Source of the DNA: Sphagnum magellanicum
Lineage: Eukaryota > Streptophyta > Sphagnopsida > Sphagnales > Sphagnaceae
Direction of reading: 5' to 3'
NCBI GenBank assembly: GCA_021904315.1
Contig: CM038924.1
Span: forward strand, 15,488,026 to 15,552,025
Length of the DNA stretch: 64,000 nt
In this document: positions 31,482-43,753 of the stretch, in pieces
Layout: each line of letters begins with the position of its first letter
Position numbering within the stretch: the first letter of the stretch is position 1
Position numbers and translations under genes: made by a program
Notes under the pieces: generated by a model
Seen by the model: only the letters and a program-made list of their open reading frames with translations
The model's database searches: none
What the model was told of the DNA's origin: nothing

Positions 31482-34400
31482 TGTAATATGTTATCTTGAT
31501 CAATTTATTCATTACTATCATCAATGTCACCATGTAATCTATAAGTGACAAGCACATTTGGAAGTGGATTACGCATTAAATCATCAAGTTTCGAAAAACA
31601 TCCTATATCTACATCTATCGTAGTCGTCTCATATGCAAGACTCCACATAGGCATGGATGATATCATGGTCAACCACCCCAAGGTGAAAATGCGCGAGTAT
31701 GCTTAACATTTATATTTTGTTTTCATAACTAATGGGGATAAGCAACTTACATAGGTCCATGATCAAAATGTAATCATTAGGGTTATATTATTATGCCTTA
31801 TCAACCTTTGAATCTAAAGTCGTAAGGATATGAAATCGAACACGTAAGGGCATGTTCACCATGTCTGTAATGTTGATTTTTCCCATTTACAAAACTAAAA
31901 TTATGAGAATGATAATATTTTGAAACAAATTGACATAAAATGAGTACCCATTACAAAATTAATGCTAATACACACCCATAATAATCAATAATCAACCCAT
32001 CACCATCAAAAGGTTTTGTAATAGAAAAAAAAACATAAGCATATTTGTTGACAAACGACCTTTTCAATAATGTAGGTAGGGAATAAAGGCTATACAATTT
32101 GTCAAAGATTAGGAAAAAAGGAAAAAAAATTAATGTCACAAACTTTCAACTTGCTACACAACATAAGCAAACAAGTTTCATTAATAAACTAACTCACAAT
32201 GGTGGCATTTGTTTCTCATAAGACTAATTACATGTGATACAAATCGATTGATTGGCACTAAGTAATGGAGACACATGTGAAGCGTTCTAAGAACTTAACG
32301 TTGGTTGTGTCTTTTGTGTAAAAACATGAAGAGTTTTTATAAAAGTCGAATAAAAATAATCTAGATTTTATTTCCTTGTGATGCACAAAAATATTTAGAG
32401 AATTTTGTCTCCCTTTGCAGAACTTGAAAAAAGTTAGCAAAATCAAATTTTTATTTCAAGGATTTTCATGGTTTTTGGGAAAATTTGTTTTTTTTAATTT
32501 TTTTTATTTGCTTTCGTTTCACACAAGTTCCTTATTACACGTTTTTATTAATATAGTGAATTCAACTATGATTTCATATCAAATTTGAACACCCAAAAGT
32601 ACAATAAATGCATTAAAAAAAACTAAAAAAAGAAAAAAAAATCCTATTAAAAAAAAGAAAAAAAAATTAAGCAAAAAAAGAGAATAAACCTAAAATGGGA
32701 AAAATAAAAATAAAAATGCAGCACAATGGTTTTTTTGTGCAATAATGTAAATATTGCATGACAAACCTAAGAAATTCATTAATATTTTGTGTTTTGATGC
32801 ATGTATTGCAAATCATACAGATAAAACTAATCAATATTTTGTGTAATAATGTGAATATTGTATAACACATTAAAAAAAACCCAAAACCTTTTTATGTTTC
32901 TATTTTTTTCTGCATTGTTTTAAAATATTTTTATATGCATTATACTTTTAGGTGGCATGATGGAACTGATAACTTAACATATATAACCTTAAAATCAAAA
33001 GAAATTTTTATAAAAATGTGTCAAAAATGTGGAAAATGTGATTTTCATGTTTAAAATTTTTATTTAATATTTACAACATAATTATTATTCAAGTTCGACC
33101 ACTTGTTAAATTATGATTATGCACAATTCACATCATGTGATTAATAATAAGTTGTTTTACCTAAAAATAATTTGTAGCATGTTAATATGTGTGTAATTGT
33201 TCATGTTATCAGTGAAAGAAAATCACATTAATTCATCTTTTATGATTTTTGAAATTTATATAAAAAAAAAGTTATACATAATTTTATTATAAATTTAAAA
33301 TAACATCATAAAAATATGAAATAATTAATCAAATAGGATGAATGGACACATACTTCTTATGATTCATTTTTTATTCATGATAATTGAACAATACTTGCAT
33401 TTGTTGTTTTCAAATATTCTTATTTTTCATTTTCCCTCAATATAAGGTATTCTCATTAATTTTAACACTTTGAATATGTTGTTTTGATTTTTTCTTATAA
33501 TTTTTTAATTTATTCTATCATGTTTAAAACATTTTGAGGTGAAACCATCTCATAGTATGCTTCTCACATTCTATAATGGAATGTTAGAAGTTTCAGTAAA
33601 ATATTCAAAACTATTATGACCAAAGTAAATTTTTTCATTTTTTATGTGTTGTATGCACATTTTAAAAAACAATCACATTTGTCCTAAACTTTGGATTAAA
33701 CTATAATTATTATTTTTTGATCATTGCGTCTTTGAATATGTGTAACACTTAGAATGAAAATGTTCATTACTTAATGGTTTTGACAATGTGGCATTCCTTT
33801 ATGAATATAAAAAAATATTAATTTTTTTTAATTGTGTGATTATGTTTATTTGTTAAACATGTAATTAAAAATCTATTTTGTAACATCATTTCGTACCCAC
33901 TTAAATTTATTTAATATTTTTTTTAGCTATTCGAAATGATACATTGATTTGTTATTTTTGAAACCTTATATTTACATTTAAGATTGAATACATACAAAAC
34001 ATTACAATGTATATTTATAAGTAAGTATTACCTTCAAAACCATAATAATAATTTTTTAATTTAAAAATCAAAATTTAAACCTTATTATTAAAAAAAATTC
34101 TCCTATCCCCAAATCCTTAAATTTTAAATTAAAACCCAAAGACTTTAAATTTAATTTATAAACCCAAAAATTATTAACCTAAAATCGTGAAAAACATTTT
34201 ATTACAGACATCAAAAATATTCATTATGTGTATTGCATTGATAATATGATAGAAAACCCACCTTTCCTTTCACATGATGAAAGATGGTGAATTAAAATTT
34301 TGATGAAGTGCTTGCATATATTTTAAACTTAAATTTAAACTTTCAATGTAAGAAATTTATCAAAAGAAAATTCAAAAATCCTAGATTTATTTTTTAACTT

Positions 34401-37400
34401 CAAAATTTTCATTGCCTTTTTTTCTTGATATTGCAAAACAAATAACAAAAAAAATGCACTTTGCATTTTTTGTGACGAAATTAAAAAGGTGGCACAAAAT
34501 TAAAAAAAATTAAAAAAAAAACTTAACATGAACATTTTCAAAGGTCAAAATTGAATTTTTGACTCCAACTTTTATAACACCCATGGTTATAAACCATTGT
34601 TACAAAGAAAACCATAAAAACACAAATATAAGAGAATATATATATATCCTCATAAGAATATGGTTAACACTTCTTTAGCAAACCACAAATAAATAAATCG
34701 AAGCTTACTCAAATTTTTATGAAACTTTCAAATAACACAAAACAAAATAAGAAAAAAATTGGTCACATTTTTCACCATTAAAATTATGAACTTTATTCAA
34801 ATATCTAAATGATTATATAAGATTTAATATTGTATTTTACAATTTTTTTTCATTTACATTTTTTATTTTATAATAATAATAATAATTATTATTATTATTT
34901 CATTTTAATCATCATCTTTTACTTTTTTTTCACCAAAGAATTATAAAAAAGATAAAAGAAAACTTGTTACGAGTGCATTCATTTTTATTTTCACAAAAAC
35001 ATCATTATATATTGTGAATGCAAGATGGTGAATGGTACAACTATAAGTGATGATAAGTGTGATTATAAACAATGATGGTTACAAGCGACGGTGCTTATGG
35101 GTGATGGTGGGGTTGCATGGTGAATAGTGTGGACGAGGTGTAAAATGAATGAATGAATAAAAAGGAAAAAAAGGAAAGAAGAACATGGAAAGAAAGGAAA
35201 GGAAAAAATAAAAAAATAAAAAAATGTGAATAGGGTTTTTCTGGGGCAAATTTTCATGAAATTTTGTTTCAAAAATTATGATACAACCTATATAAAGGTT
35301 TTTTCATGGGAAAAAATGGTATTGATTCATCAAATTTGGAAAACAAATTTCAAATCACCAAATTTATATGATAAGTTCAAATAGGTAACCAAAAATATAA
35401 AAGGATTTGTTTTTTCTATTTTCATGTTTAATATATAACCAAATTTAGTTAAGTCATTTTATATGAATGATCTACATTTTAATTACATCTTAAAATTGAA
35501 AAACAAATCCTAAATGAAGGTAGTCATTTTTTAATTAATGAAATTTAACCAAAAAAGAAATTAAAAATGAAACATTCAAAAACTAAAATTGTCTAGAAGT
35601 TTTCAATAATCAAAAGTGAGAAAAAATACAAAAAAATCACTAGATTTTTGTACATGGTTTTTAACATCTTGATAAAAATTTAAAAATTGGTTAGAAATTT
35701 TTATTTGATTTCCAATTTATAACCACATTTTGGCAAAATTTTCCTAGGATTAATTGCCCGTTTTTTTACATCTTTGTACATGTGATCACTAATTTGGCTG
35801 TAAATAGAATTTTTTAAAAATTACATTAGGTCAAGAAGGTTAAATGGAGGGTTTTATGAGCTTTGTTTTTTTTTGTGCCTACCACCTACATCTTTTGGCT
35901 ATGTTGAATTGATTCAAAGCAACTCAAATATCTTTTGATTAATATTGATTATTTTATCAATTTTCTTCTTTGTGAAATGATTTAAAACAATTTTGGAACA
36001 ATTTTGTTAATATTACAAATAGAGACTTTTTTTTCACATTTGTTTACAAAATGTAAGGTTCATAAGCTTTTATGTTTGTTTTTTCTTAATAGTTGTTACA
36101 TTAATTTTTAAATAGTTCAATTTACAACTAGTCTTATTTAACCATATTTGCAATAAAATTGCCTAAACTAATGATGCAAGGTGTGACCCAAAATGTTAAA
36201 ATGTTAAACACTCTTATTGATGTCACTTTAGTACTAAATTATTACACCACCTGCTTATTCCAATGTTTGTTGTTGACTCATTTTATATTTCCCCAAACAA
36301 ATTGAATGATATCATTAACTGTGGATATTGATGTTATATATGTCATGTTGATTAAACATGACATGTTAAATAGAAATACTTATGAACTTGGTCTTTTTTT
36401 GTACTTGTCACTTACATCTTGCTAGAAATGTCAACTAGGGCAAGCATGAAAAAAAAACTAAATGTCAATAGCTTTTGTTATTGTTAACTATATTAACTTT
36501 TTTTTTTAACCTAATCATTCCAAAACCCTAAGCCTATTATTGGGCAAACATTTTTTAACCATGACAAACAACATATTTTATGTTTCAACCAATATATCAA
36601 TAAATATATTGTTTGCGTAAAATATCTCCACTCAATGCAAAATGGTTCATATTTTATTCATTAGGGTAATTAAATCTTTCTACACCCCAATGACACCCCA
36701 CTTGTGAGAGCATTTTTGACATTATTTTGATCCTTTCATAAGAATGAGATAAAATGGGAGTTTTTTAAAGAGCTTTCTTTCTCATTCCAAGCTTCCACAC
36801 GTTAGCCTATCTATCAATTTAGGTCAAAGACTATTGCAAAATAAACTTCAATCATGCCAACAAATTGTGCCAAAATGTAACATTCAAACCAATTAATTAA
36901 AAACCAAAATATAATGACTTCTGATGGAAATGTAAGGTCTATGTCACCAAGACCCTATTTTCAAAAGTTTGCCCTATCTTAACTAGCTTAGATGTTGCTT
37001 ATTTAAGTTATTTTGCATTCAAAATGGATTAGTTTTATTTAAACATGTCCACAACACAAGTTGGTTATAAATTGAAGATATTCTTCTATAAGATAATGAA
37101 TAACATGAAAAATCTACATGTACTTTTGTGCTTTAAAAGTAAAATGTAGATATGTAAAAAAGACATCACAATTCAATATGAAACTTATATACCGTGGCAA
37201 AAAACATGGTAAAGAAAACAAACATTCCTTTAAACACATTCAAACTTAAATGAATGCTCGCAAATGATAAACCTTAGTAGAAGATATGTATTTGCATTCT
37301 ATATGTTTAGAAATGGATGATCAAGGGTTAAAAACCTCAAAATGTTTGAGTTTCCCCCATCAATGCAATGGTGCAATAAAATTAATTATGACTAGAGCCG

Positions 37401-38043
37401 AGACACCTAAAGTAAGAGGGGCTACCCATTTCCAATGTTTTCATCATCAACATCCAGTAAATGTGTTCCAATGAAAAGCTAACAAAAAAAAACTCATATT
37501 GATTCTCATATTTGTCTTTTAGTCTCAAATTTGGGAAGCTAAAAAAAAAAATCCTAGTGGCTCTCTTATCTCTCTTTTAGTTGGGAATATGGGCTTTTGT
37601 GTTCTTGGGCTTCATCAATGTGGAAATGTAATTGGATGAGAAATACCCAAAAGAGGTCCAATTTGTTTGGAGCAATAGAAAGCTAAAAACCCTATATTGT
37701 TGAAACTTTTGAAAGGGAAGGGGATGGACATGGGTTTCAGTGTGATTGAGCTTGTTGGGTGCTTTGCCAACAAACCCATATGAGTTTTTAACAAAACCCT
37801 AGATAAAAACCCTAGCTCCTTGCAGGAAAATTCAAGCTAACCTGATCACTGACATGACATTGCCATCACCTCAAGATCCAAACCGGAAGTACCTCTTACT
37901 TACTATAGATTCCAGCAAACAGGTCATGAGTGCTGTGATCAGAAGCTCCAGCACTGACAAGAATTCTTTTACACTTGAGAGTGCTGGTTGATATAATTTT
38001 CTAGCTTCAATTGCACATGCCAAAATCAACAAAAATCGCATAC
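31482..38043. other. AT-rich intergenic DNA, no gene seen
   Basis: About 6.5 kb with dense stops in all frames and many homopolymer runs. The only structured feature I note is the trinucleotide palindrome near 34870-34900. Two AAACCCTAG (telo-box-like) motifs occur at about 37793-37825. Composition becomes less AT-rich from about 37600. Confidence 0.5.
34870..34900. repeat. (AAT)n(ATT)n palindrome
   Basis: A run of AAT units passes directly into ATT units, making a perfect self-complementary stretch of about 30 bp that could extrude as a cruciform. Probably a simple-sequence accident. Confidence 0.8.
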
Positions 38044-38364
38044 CTGGTGTGTGAAGATCAGAGGAGATCGGGGAGTGTTGCCAAGGCTGTCAGATGGGCT
38101 ATGTCCCATGGAGTCAGCAGAAGCAACATGAGCAATCCGAGTAGGATCTCGTGGATTGTTGCCATGGTGTTGATGATAGTGGCGGTGGTGACATGAAGGA
38201 GGGATAGCATATTGTGGCAGCTACTGCCTGTGCACATTCCCACCACCCTGCTGATTCCCATGCCCTCCTCCTCCCCCTGCTGCTGCTGCTGCTCCTCCTC
38301 CTCCTACTGATCCTCCTGCAGCTCCTGGTACTGCTTGCCCCTCACGTCCACTAGCGTTACCCAT
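38044..38364 (-). pseudogene. SnRK1 (AKIN) beta-subunit exon 1, interrupted
   Basis: Read from ATG at 38364 (minus), the frame starts MGNASGREG, the N-myristoylation context of plant SnRK1 beta subunits, passes through Gly/Ala-rich sequence, meets TAG at codon 48 (38221-38223), then continues open in the same frame to SADSMGHSPSDS, TPRSPLIFTHQ and a good donor (CAG then GTATGC) at 38044. The MG.SP..S......SPL.F..Q pattern matches the segment before the glycogen-binding (CBM48) domain of AKIN beta proteins. SnRK1 beta subunits scaffold and target the energy-sensing kinase. No CBM48 (GSWDNW-like) or C-terminal ASC exon is visible on the minus strand in the 14 kb beyond. It is therefore either a truncated pseudogene, or a gene with a stop error and very distant exons. 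Family recognition is by motif recall. Confidence 0.6.
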
Positions 38365-38889
38365 CCTGCAACTCTCAAAACCTCTTCCTTTCCAGGCTTG
38401 TCCTGTGCAAAGGGAATTGCTGCAGTCATGCGGGAAACCCTAAACCACCACCAAGCTTACCAAAGCAGCTTAAGGCAAGGACAAACTACTGCCTCCTCTC
38501 ATCTCCAATTTGCTTTCCTTCTCCTCCCTACCCCCGCCTCCTGCAACAAAATCACGTACTTGCTCTCCTCCATGAGCTGCTATTCTACCCTTTCTCTCTC
38601 TCTCTCTCTCTCGCGGGCGCTCTCCCTCGTGCGCGCGTCACATTGCAGATCTGCCATCGTGTCTATCTAAAATTTCTCCCTTTCTGACCTACTATCCTCT
38701 CCGACCTACCACCTCTCACTTTTTCGAATCAAATAAAGCAAGCCGAACTGGGGTGCTAACAAGGTGACGGTCCAAAAAGTGCACCTGCAAACTCTGTCTC
38801 TGTGTTGTTGCATTGTCCCCCCTGTTTGCATTGGCCTCCTCCTGTTAGGATTTTTTTTTACTGTCATCTGTGGGTGTGCTGATGCAGCA
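38365..38889. promoter_or_regulatory. Shared upstream region between the AKIN-beta exon and MUS81
   Basis: The 525 bp between the two divergent starts contain a GGGAAACCCTAAACC telo-box-like motif, a (TC)n run at about 38592-38612 followed by a CG-rich GCGCGCG stretch, and a pyrimidine-rich leader. This looks like a bidirectional promoter. A pyrimidine-poor acceptor-like CTGATGCAG sits directly before the MUS81 ATG, so an unseen upstream MUS81 exon is possible. Confidence 0.45.
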
Positions 38890-41800
38890 ATGAAGGCAAG
38901 AGCTCCGAGAAGATATGTTCCGAAAAAGAATTCTGCTGCTTATGCCATTCTCATTACCTTGTATCGGTAAGAGCTGATTGTCTGGGAATGGTTCTGATGT
39001 ACAAACCTCATGTCCCCTTACAGCTTATTATTGTCATAATTGTCCCGATTTGTTGGCTGTGTTCAATAGGAATGGAGATAAACTTCTTCTTGAAGTCTCT
39101 GATAAGTATATCTGCAGCATTTTGACATTGGTGTCTTCACAGAGCTGTACAGACAGGCAAAGAGTACATGATGAAGCAAGAGCTGATTGATGCAGCTGAA
39201 GCAAGCGGCCTCTCTCACATGCCGATTGAGTAAGACAGCTTACCTGCAAGTTCTCATGTAGTTTACTGCTCATTGGTGTGGACTTGTAATATATTCAAAA
39301 CCCACTTTGATGTATTTTCTCATGTTGTCGTGGTTGCACTGAATCTCCTTATAGGGTTCAGGGTTTAGGGTCCAGTTTATCAAGATCCTTTGTTGAAACC
39401 TCATTAAATTCCTTCTGTATGTGGTCTGCATTGTTGAGCTTCATCATCAGCTCCCATCATGTTCTCAGTATTGATCCTCTAACTAATGAAATGTTCAAAT
39501 GCAGGCCCAACAAAGGGGTAGTTCCACCCAGATTTGGTGCTGGGCCTCAGTTTTCATACTCAGGCTGGAGCTCCATGAAGAGCCTTGTTGATAAATCCTT
39601 GGTTGTGAAGAAAAACTGCCCTGCCAAGTAAGTGATGCTGGAACATTCTTGCATTGTCTGTTCTCATCCTTTCCTTGTCTTTGAACATTCTGCATTCAGT
39701 GTAGCAATTTTTTGGCACGCAAATCCATTTCATTTCTGGATTTTGAAAATCATTAAGAATTTGGATTCAGGTAAAGCAATTTATTTTGCCTTACTGTTTT
39801 TGTGGTAGGTCTTTTCTGATCCTTCAGCTCCTTCAAGGGCCTGTGGTTTATCTATTCACGACAGTCTTATCATAGTTATTTTACTGGTCCCTGGTAATAT
39901 TCTTGATTTTCAGCCATGGTCCATAAGTCTAAACTTCTCATGGTAATCCTCAGATGCTTGATAGAATATTGTCCATGTTATATAGGTACATGCTGACTGA
40001 TGAGGGGAAAAGAACAGCAGAAGAATGCTTGGAAAGGTCAGGAATGAGATCCGGAGAAAATGCAAGTCAGATTTCACCACTGAAAGAGGCATGTATGGGA
40101 AGGAATGAGAGTCAGAACCAAGGCAAAGTAAGGGATGAAGACCCTCATGGTTCTTGCAGAAGACAGATTATTCAGAATGATCAGCCTTCCTTGGGTGCTG
40201 CTGCAGGAAGTGCAACCACACTGGACATCACCAAGGTTGGTGGTTGGAAGTTTTATGTAGCAAAATGGCATATCCACCAACTCAAAAATGTTCTCATGCT
40301 GGGGATATGAACAATTTCCTTGTGCCCATGTCTCCAATGTAGATGATCTCTCCCACTGCATGGATTACACTTTTGCAGTGAAGGTTTGAAAAATATTTTT
40401 CATTTTGGTGTTTGTGGATGTACAGCTGCAGGAAATGGGTTTTGGTGAGGCACAGATCCATGCAGCAACACAAAAAGCAGCTAAGGTGGGTGTGCCAGAG
40501 AGTGACCTTTGGGGATTCGTGTTGGGAGTTCTGCTGGGAGGCAAAGATGATGGAACTGTCACAGAGAAAGATAACCTGTCAGCCTGCCCCTCTAATGTGC
40601 AAGGCAGAGGTAAGTGAGGCTGCAGAATTTCTGGTATTGACCACTTTTTTGCCTTTGAAAGGATGACATTTGGCAATAAATATGTTGCTTGTAGGGACTT
40701 TTTCATATCAGGATCTTATTGAGGATAGTGGAAATGGAGATGTTGCCAAATGTTTATATGTGAAGGCAAAGAGGCATATCTTGCTATTAATAGTCCTTCA
40801 AGCACTACACTCTGATGTGTCAGGAAGAAAAAATCTCTGTCTGTAACTTGGCCTGGTATTTAGCATCTGACATTGTAGCTGGCAGTGTGGCTCATGCATG
40901 ATATCAATGCTTGGTCCAGGAGCATCAGGTACAGCAAATGGTTCTTGGTACCATTCAGCCTCATCAGCCCCTATGGAATCTGTCATTCCTCCCTCTTATG
41001 CAGGTTGACTTAAACTTTGTCCATACCCTATTCTCATCATAACATCAGGTAGATGCATTTGTCATCCCTCATGAGGAAGGAATGTTTGCAGCAAGCATTT
41101 GCAAGCCTACATTGATTGTTTTTCCACTCCAAGTCTTTGAAAGTTCATTTTTCTGTTAATCTTAACAATATCTGATCTTTTTACTCTGGGATAAAAGAGT
41201 CACCCAGCAAGAAACCAAGGACTCTGCTGAGCAGATGTGGTTGTAGATGGACATGCTCTCAGCAAATGTTTTTGAAAGAACTGGCACTAGTAACCTAAAG
41301 CTCTTTGAATTAGAAAAAATTCCTGGAGTCTGAAGGGCTAACTGTTGTTTTCCTCAAGGATAAAACAGGGCCAAAGGTCTGCACCAGTGCTAGGAGTGAA
41401 AATGTGCCAGCTAGCACCTCAGGAGCAGACAATGAGCTTGCTGTGCCCCCCTTGGCGGTTGGTGAAAGTTTTGGTCAAGCATACGATGTGATCCTCATTT
41501 TGGATTCACGTGAACAATTCTGTCATAATGCTAAGGGGTATACCCAAATGTCTCCTTCAAAGTCATGTTGGTTTAAGAGTCAGTCGGTTTGTCTCAGGTT
41601 TCTGATAATCACATCAACAAACTGAGTATGTACTGGTGGCAAAGTTATCTTTGATGATTTAGAGCTGTTACTTGGTACAAGGAAGAGAGAGCTTGTCAAC
41701 AGAAACCGTTGATCTTAGTCTTTTTGTACAGTTCGTTGTGATGGTCTTGACCTTTTTCTACTGTCACACTAATTAATTGATGTTGGTATGCAGATCATCA

Positions 41801-43753
41801 TCATTGCATAAATTTGCTGAACGGATGTGTGTTCAATTTCAGATCAGGGTTGAGGTATATTACTGATATCTGTACCAGGGTCTGATCTCTGCCACTGTCA
41901 CTGTTGTAGGAGAGCCTGTGACCCTTGAAGGGACATGGAGCCAAAGGTCTGCTTATTGAGTATGACCATATGCTCAAAGTTTGTAGTCTTTTCAATTTGT
42001 TTGATGCAAAAGTAGAGATTTGTGCATTTGTAGATATGATTTGTTGACGTAGGTAGGACCTATGTTGCAGTTGAGAGTTGATGGTAGAAACAAAACTCCT
42101 ATGAACAAAACCGTCTGCATGCATTCTTCATCTTTAACTTGGCTTAGACATTTATCAGGTAATGGTCACAGACGAAGGATTCATGACTAAAATGTTGAAT
42201 TTGAGTGTTCGTTGAGAAGATTTGTCATGAAAGGATGCACCTAGCAAAAACAGGATCTCTTATGATTGTGGAGTTACTGGTATGCACACTTGTTGAATCA
42301 TTTCAGCTTCACTTAGGATGATGTCATACTGCAAAGAAATTGTAGATCTATTTGTGTCAAAGTGTGCCATGTGCTGCTGTTCATTTACTTGTCCTACCAG
42401 GTATGGGAGATGGGCAGACTCATCTATTATACTGTCTTAATGCAAGATTGCAGACAAGGCAGCTGCCAGTAGGTGATGCTCTATGGCTTGCAAGGCACAA
42501 ACAACAGGAGCAAGAATATGTACTAGACTTCCTAGTTGAGCGTAAGAGGGTGGATGATCTTTGGAGTTCCATTAAAGATACTCGCTATAAACAGCAAAAG
42601 CTTCGAATAATGGTAAGCTCACTCATTCAGACTGATTGGATTGTGACATCTCAACTTACAATCTGATTTTCTACACTGTTGCATGATGCTGTGTGGATTT
42701 GTGTGCAGAGATGTGGAGTGAGGAAGCTTCTATATCTGGTGGAAGGAGATCCAAACTTGATGGATTCTGCAGAGAATCTCAAAACTGCGTATGCTTTTGA
42801 ACATCCACATATATGTAGTTTTGAACAATCACATGATACACGAGAACAAAGTTTGCAATGTTGCCTGTAACTTGATGGTAAAATCGTGTGATGTCAGGAT
42901 GTTCACAACCGAGATTCTGGAGGGCTTTGATGTACAGAGGACTCGGGATACAAATGAGACAGTTCAGAAGTATGGAGAACTGACACATGCAATTACCAAT
43001 CGTTATTCATTGGAGTTTGGGAAGCCCAATACACCACCAAATGCAGTTTGTCCAACTTTTGTGGAGTTTGTGGAACACTGCAAGGATCTTGATATGGAAC
43101 GGGTCAGCGATGTATTTGGTGTTCAACTGATGCAAGTAAGCTATCATCATTTGATATCAATGCGTGTTGTTGCGCTGGGGAAAGGTGAGAGTGGAGGCAT
43201 AGGATGGAATTGTATTGTGCATAGGTAACCATTTGCATTGGCAGGTACGAAATGTTACTGAAGACATGGCTTTATCGATTTTGGAGCATTATCCAACAGT
43301 GCTTTCCCTTGCCACGGCTTACTCAAATCTTGTAAGTTTTAACAGTGGCTGTGTCATGAAGAGTTCTGCAATACTGTAAAGATATGATATTCAACCATTA
43401 GCTTCCATCTTCATCAGGCTAGTTGCAGTTACATTATTTTCCCTGTGGTTTAGGGTTTAGGGTTTTTGGCCCATTATGTAGGCAGTCTGCAGTCTAAAAC
43501 ATATTCTAGTGTTGGATTGAGTTATAATCCTGTGATTGGTTCCCATGCCTTTGATGCTGTCAAACTTCTAGCACAAAATATATTGTCAATGAGAGTGGAT
43601 CATGTGACATGTTGCAATTTGCTCCTTTGTTTGCAGGAGGGTGACTTGACTGCCCAAGAGAAACTGCTTGCAGGTATCCCCATCCGCAATAAGAACAAAA
43701 CAATAAGTGAAAAAATCAGCCGAAACATATTCAAGCTTATTTGGGCCCAGTGA
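38890..43753 (+). CDS. MUS81: Crossover junction endonuclease MUS81
   Basis: Catalytic subunit of MUS81-EME1, which cuts branched DNA (nicked Holliday junctions, 3' flaps, stalled forks) in the nucleus. Exons: 38890-38966, 39143-39229, 39505-39627, 39986-40235, 40426-40609, 41369-41537, 41794-41854, 42454-42612, 42709-42788, 42898-43135, 43245-43331, 43637-43753; all are GT-AG and phase-matched, 543 codons. Winged-helix region about 8-110 (YVPKKNSAAYAILITLYR, QELIDAAEASG, KYMLTDEG). A UBA-like segment, LQEMGFGEAQIHAATQKAA, begins at residue 180. XPF-type nuclease domain about 275-440: LILDSRE (283-289), GD at 324-325, and the catalytic ERKRVDD (346-352), then LYLVEGDPN. The C-terminal HhH2 region (about 455-543) includes VSDVFGVQLMQ. 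The N-terminal HhH region of other MUS81 proteins is not encoded from this ATG, and I found no upstream exon for it. Exon 4's donor (GTTGGT) is weak. Confidence 0.92.
43449..43462 (+). repeat. Interstitial (TTTAGGG)2 in MUS81 intron 11
   Basis: Two adjacent copies of the plant telomere heptamer lie within the last intron. A single degenerate GGGTTCAGGGTTTAGGG also occurs at about 39356-39372 in intron 2. Short interstitial telomere motifs are common in plant introns and promoters, so no special role is claimed. Confidence 0.8.

Noticed and set aside
37855-37990. Open + strand stretch with DPNRKYLLLTIDSSKQ as a candidate first exon of MUS81
   Set aside because: It shows no HhH pattern, lies beyond the divergent AKIN-beta exon, and has no donor in suitable phase that I could identify.
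38335-38670. 111-codon + strand frame between the AKIN-beta exon and MUS81
   Set aside because: Its first part is the antisense of the recognised minus-strand leader region, and its end translates a (TC)n run; it does not encode the missing MUS81 HhH domain.
43449-43462. Telomere or chromosome-fusion signature
   Set aside because: Only two heptamers inside an intron; far too short for a telomere relic.
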